NCBI RefSeq assembly: GCF_947623445.1
Contig: NC_135244.1
Location: forward strand, 2,790,001-2,854,000
Direction: 5' to 3'
From: Clavelina lepadiformis
Lineage: Eukaryota; Chordata; Ascidiacea; Aplousobranchia; Clavelinidae
DNA: 64,000 bases
Part shown: positions 61,219 through 64,000 of the stretch, in pieces
Layout: each line of letters starts with the position of its first letter
Position numbering within the stretch: the stretch's first letter is position 1
Position numbers and translations under genes: made by a program
Notes under the pieces: generated by a model
Seen by the model: the letters and a program-made list of their open reading frames with translations, nothing else
What the model was told of the DNA's origin: nothing
Database searches by the model: none

Positions 61219-64000
61219 CTGCACAATTGACAATCAGGACGGTAAATTATTACAACTTAAAGTCTGGAAACCAAGTTAAAAATATAATTAAAATGCAAAT
61301 AACCGCCTAGCGCGTTGAACTTGGCCTATACCGTGTGAGTAAACACGCGACAGCTGCTCTAGAACTCTCACCAGCGTTTATATAAGCGAGTGTGAGATTT
61401 TTTCGATGAAAAAAGCTTGTCTTCCTAAATAAGCAAATACAATCACGAAAACTAAAACCGGTAATTCTGTTTATACGACCGTCGCACGCGATTTGATAAT
61501 GACCAAGTCTCTTCTTGGCAACGTTGAAGATAGTATCACGGGCCGCCAGGCTTGGATTTCAATTACCCTTTCTAACACGCAAGGACGTTAAAAATAAATT
61601 TACGTTAAATTATTCAAATTAAGATGTATAGGCTAACATAAATACTTTAATTGCATTTCGTGGTAAATGTACAATAAAACGACTTATTTATTGATAAATT
61701 TTTTTCGCAAAATTTAACTTTATTCCAAAACATTTATTAGACGGTTTAGCTCTGTAATAAACACATAACGAACGCAATAGCTTAATGCTATCACAACATC
61801 CCACTAAAGACTATACAGGCAACGAATACGCACAAACGCTAAATTAGCGGCGTCAAATTTTATTCGAATGAATAGCGGAAAACAACAATATCTTTTTATA
61901 TGTCGAGGAGACATAGTAAATATTGAACAGATGTAAGAAGCATATCCTGTTGTTTAGGCTCTGTGAATCATTAGGAAAACAAAACAATGCCCTTGTTAGC
62001 TGGTGTATGCCAAGACAGCCACAGTGCGCTAAATAAATTATATATCAAAAGCGCAACCTAGAGCACACTAGTCGCTAAAACGTGAATCGGTCCCAAAATT
62101 GTTTTCGAGTTGACATATGCAACGTATGTTGACTGCCTCTCGCTCTGCTATCGTGTTACAACTTCCGTTTTTCGCGTTGAATTCTTGTAAACAACTTGTG
62201 CACTCCAGCGCCTGAGCGATTTCGAAACGCTCTTAATGCCTTTTTTCTGGTTAAATTGGACCGCACGCGGTACCAGCCAACGTAAGACGTAATAATTGCA
62301 GTAACGCCCTTCTAATAAAATAGCACTTTAAGCATGTATTGCGTTATTTTGATGTGCGTTACGGCGCGGTGATGAAAATTGTTAACTTCTGGTGTTATTG
62401 TAAGACCAGCTGTGGAACCAATCCGCTGTTTTATAAGCCCATTTAACAAAATTTCGGATGGTGGGGTTTTGTTTTAGTTACGGTACTCTGTCGTTCGAAA
62501 AAGGAAGGCTGAAAGAATTAAGCAAAATAAGATCACCCTTACGAGCGCGAAAAATGAAGTGCCGGCGCTTCAAGTGGATTGACTAGCTCGGACAATAAGG
62601 GTACGACTTAGAAATTTGGCGAATAATATTTACGCCTACGAATAAAGGTACTCGGGCTTAAACTCACATCGGTTGACACAACGACTTGGTCTGAAACGCC
62701 GTAACGTGCCCAGAAAAGCGGGAAAAGGCTTACTGGCACTGACATGAAAGGGTTTTGAGAGGAAAAACAACTATTGTTAGGTCTCGAAAACCGAGACCTC
62801 GTCAAGATGGCAACAAGACGGCTAGAATAAACAAAGTGCCTTTAAACGGAAAATGCTTTTCAGTCGGTGGGGAAACGAAATACCACAGCGAGCAAATAAA
62901 GCTCTTAACACAGGCACAAAGGCAGCCGCATTTAAAGTATATTATTTTACAAACAAAACATTGCTATTGATTCACAGCATTCTAAGCGCACTTCACAGCA
63001 AATGATAACAACGTTATACAACAGCAGCGGCCTTACCGTGCTCTGACAAAACTCAACTCACTGGCTAACGTAAACCTAGTTACCACGGACAAATTCATAA
63101 CAATCAAACTGCTAATGTCAATAAAGTCAGCCCACGGCCAAATACACCCTGTACCGTTTGCTAACTAGATGTTATAGTTTGTTATAGTTTAGTTTGATGT
63201 AACTAGATATAACCAGGCAACAAAACAATGCGCGGGAAAGACGTACAAACTAGGCCTATAACTTTACTTGTTAACGGCACATAAACATGTCGAAATACTC
63301 ACGGTTGCGAAACTTTGCAACATGTTTATAACTATCTGCACCTGCTGCGCGCAGTACTGTTCAAGTCTGGCACCAACCTACTGCATGCCATACATCATCC
63401 AATGACGTGTACTTGTTTAATACTAATAAGGCTTGTCATAACAACAAAAATGATTTATGTGGTCACAAATCAACATGTCATGCAGGTCTCAAAAGAGTCA
63501 CCTGCTGTTCTAAAAATGTTGTACGTCAATAAGTACATTGCAACACAGGTCGTGTGTAGTAGGTCGCGAAATCCTGTCAACGAGCGCCATTACTCACTTT
63601 TCTTAGCGTCTTCCTTATGAAATGCAACCTCAATTTATCAACTTTACCCTAACCTAGTTTACATCTGACGAAATGGCTAAGTTATAGTACTATGAAAGCT
63701 ACGAAACGTCTCCTAATGAACAACAACTCGATCCTTCGCTTATAATCTTGACATATTTTGATCAGTATAAACCAGTGGTTTTCAACCTGGAGGTCATTAG
63801 CCTTTTTTTAGGGGTCGCGAGAGCTTTCAATGAGTATAAAGTTAATACATGAGTCTTTGTTTAACAGCAATATCATTTACTCGTTTTTATTTTGCTATTG
63901 TGAATGCACAACAACATTACATATGTTTAGCTGGAAATTTTAGGAAGTCTGATTATATTGTGTTGCAAAATGGGTCGCTGAATGAAAAAGGTTGAAAACC
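61219..64000. other. Upstream region of the forkhead gene, no exon identified
   Basis: Should contain, or lead to, the missing 5' coding exon, which must end in phase 1. I found no convincing ATG exon with a phase-1 donor. The minus frame at 62608-62805 lacks family-like sequence and its donor after MSVP is phase 0. Confidence 0.4.
63773..64000. mobile_element. hAT-type MITE, cut by the right edge
   Basis: The left end is CAGTGGTTTTCAACCTGGAG and the last bases before the edge are AGGTTGAAAACC, its inverted complement lacking the final ACTG. CAGTGGTT...AACC ends are typical of hAT elements. The target-site duplication cannot be checked. Confidence 0.75.

Noticed and set aside
62608..62805. 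Minus-strand frame as the missing first exon of the forkhead gene
   Set aside because: Its GTAAGC donor after MSVP is phase 0, whereas the next exon needs phase 1, and the peptide has no transcription-factor character.

Overview
This window is nuclear DNA from an animal. It is AT-rich, with genes on both strands split by short GT-AG introns (tens of bases to about 1 kb, one of 6.7 kb) and several small inverted-repeat transposons. The conserved genes (LEO1, RRP15, TMEM53, ALG14, TCP1/CCT1, MRPL37) are clearly metazoan. Compact spacing, intronless versions of normally intron-rich genes and lineage-specific surface proteins point to a fast-evolving invertebrate. An ascidian tunicate is my best guess; this is inference and was not tested.

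Layout. 0-10.5 kb: an RRP15-like exon (-), intronless LEO1 (-), a repeat-rich 4.4 kb gap holding MITEs and a foldback element, a five-exon TMEM53-like gene (+), and a four-exon ALG14 (-). 12.5-14.3 kb: intronless TCP1/CCT alpha (-). 16.3-19.8 kb: MRPL37 (-), with a small mitochondrial-targeting-like ORF at its 5' end. 19.8-29.2 kb: no recognisable gene. 29.2-40.7 kb: a 19-exon surface glycoprotein (+) built as signal peptide, four fibronectin type III domains, a 1.1-kb-residue-class Ser/Thr mucin exon, a ZP domain, a furin-type site, one membrane helix and a tail (2067 aa by my splicing). 41.8-43.1 kb: an intronless orphan seven-helix receptor-like gene (-) whose 3' end is duplicated downstream. 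43-48 kb: only weak candidates. 48.1-61.2 kb: a 13-exon transcription-factor gene (-).

The most striking object is that last gene. My exon chain stays in frame from a forkhead DNA-binding domain through Q/A-rich exons to four C2H2 zinc fingers, the last two resembling the paired C-terminal fingers of the Ikaros/Hunchback group, with a PLDLS CtBP-type motif just before them. I know of no standard Fox family with this architecture.

The genes do not form one pathway. LEO1 (transcription elongation), RRP15 (ribosome biogenesis), ALG14 (N-glycan assembly), TCP1 (folding) and MRPL37 (mitochondrial translation) are unrelated housekeeping functions. All exon boundaries were derived by eye from splice consensus and phase; no transcript data were available.
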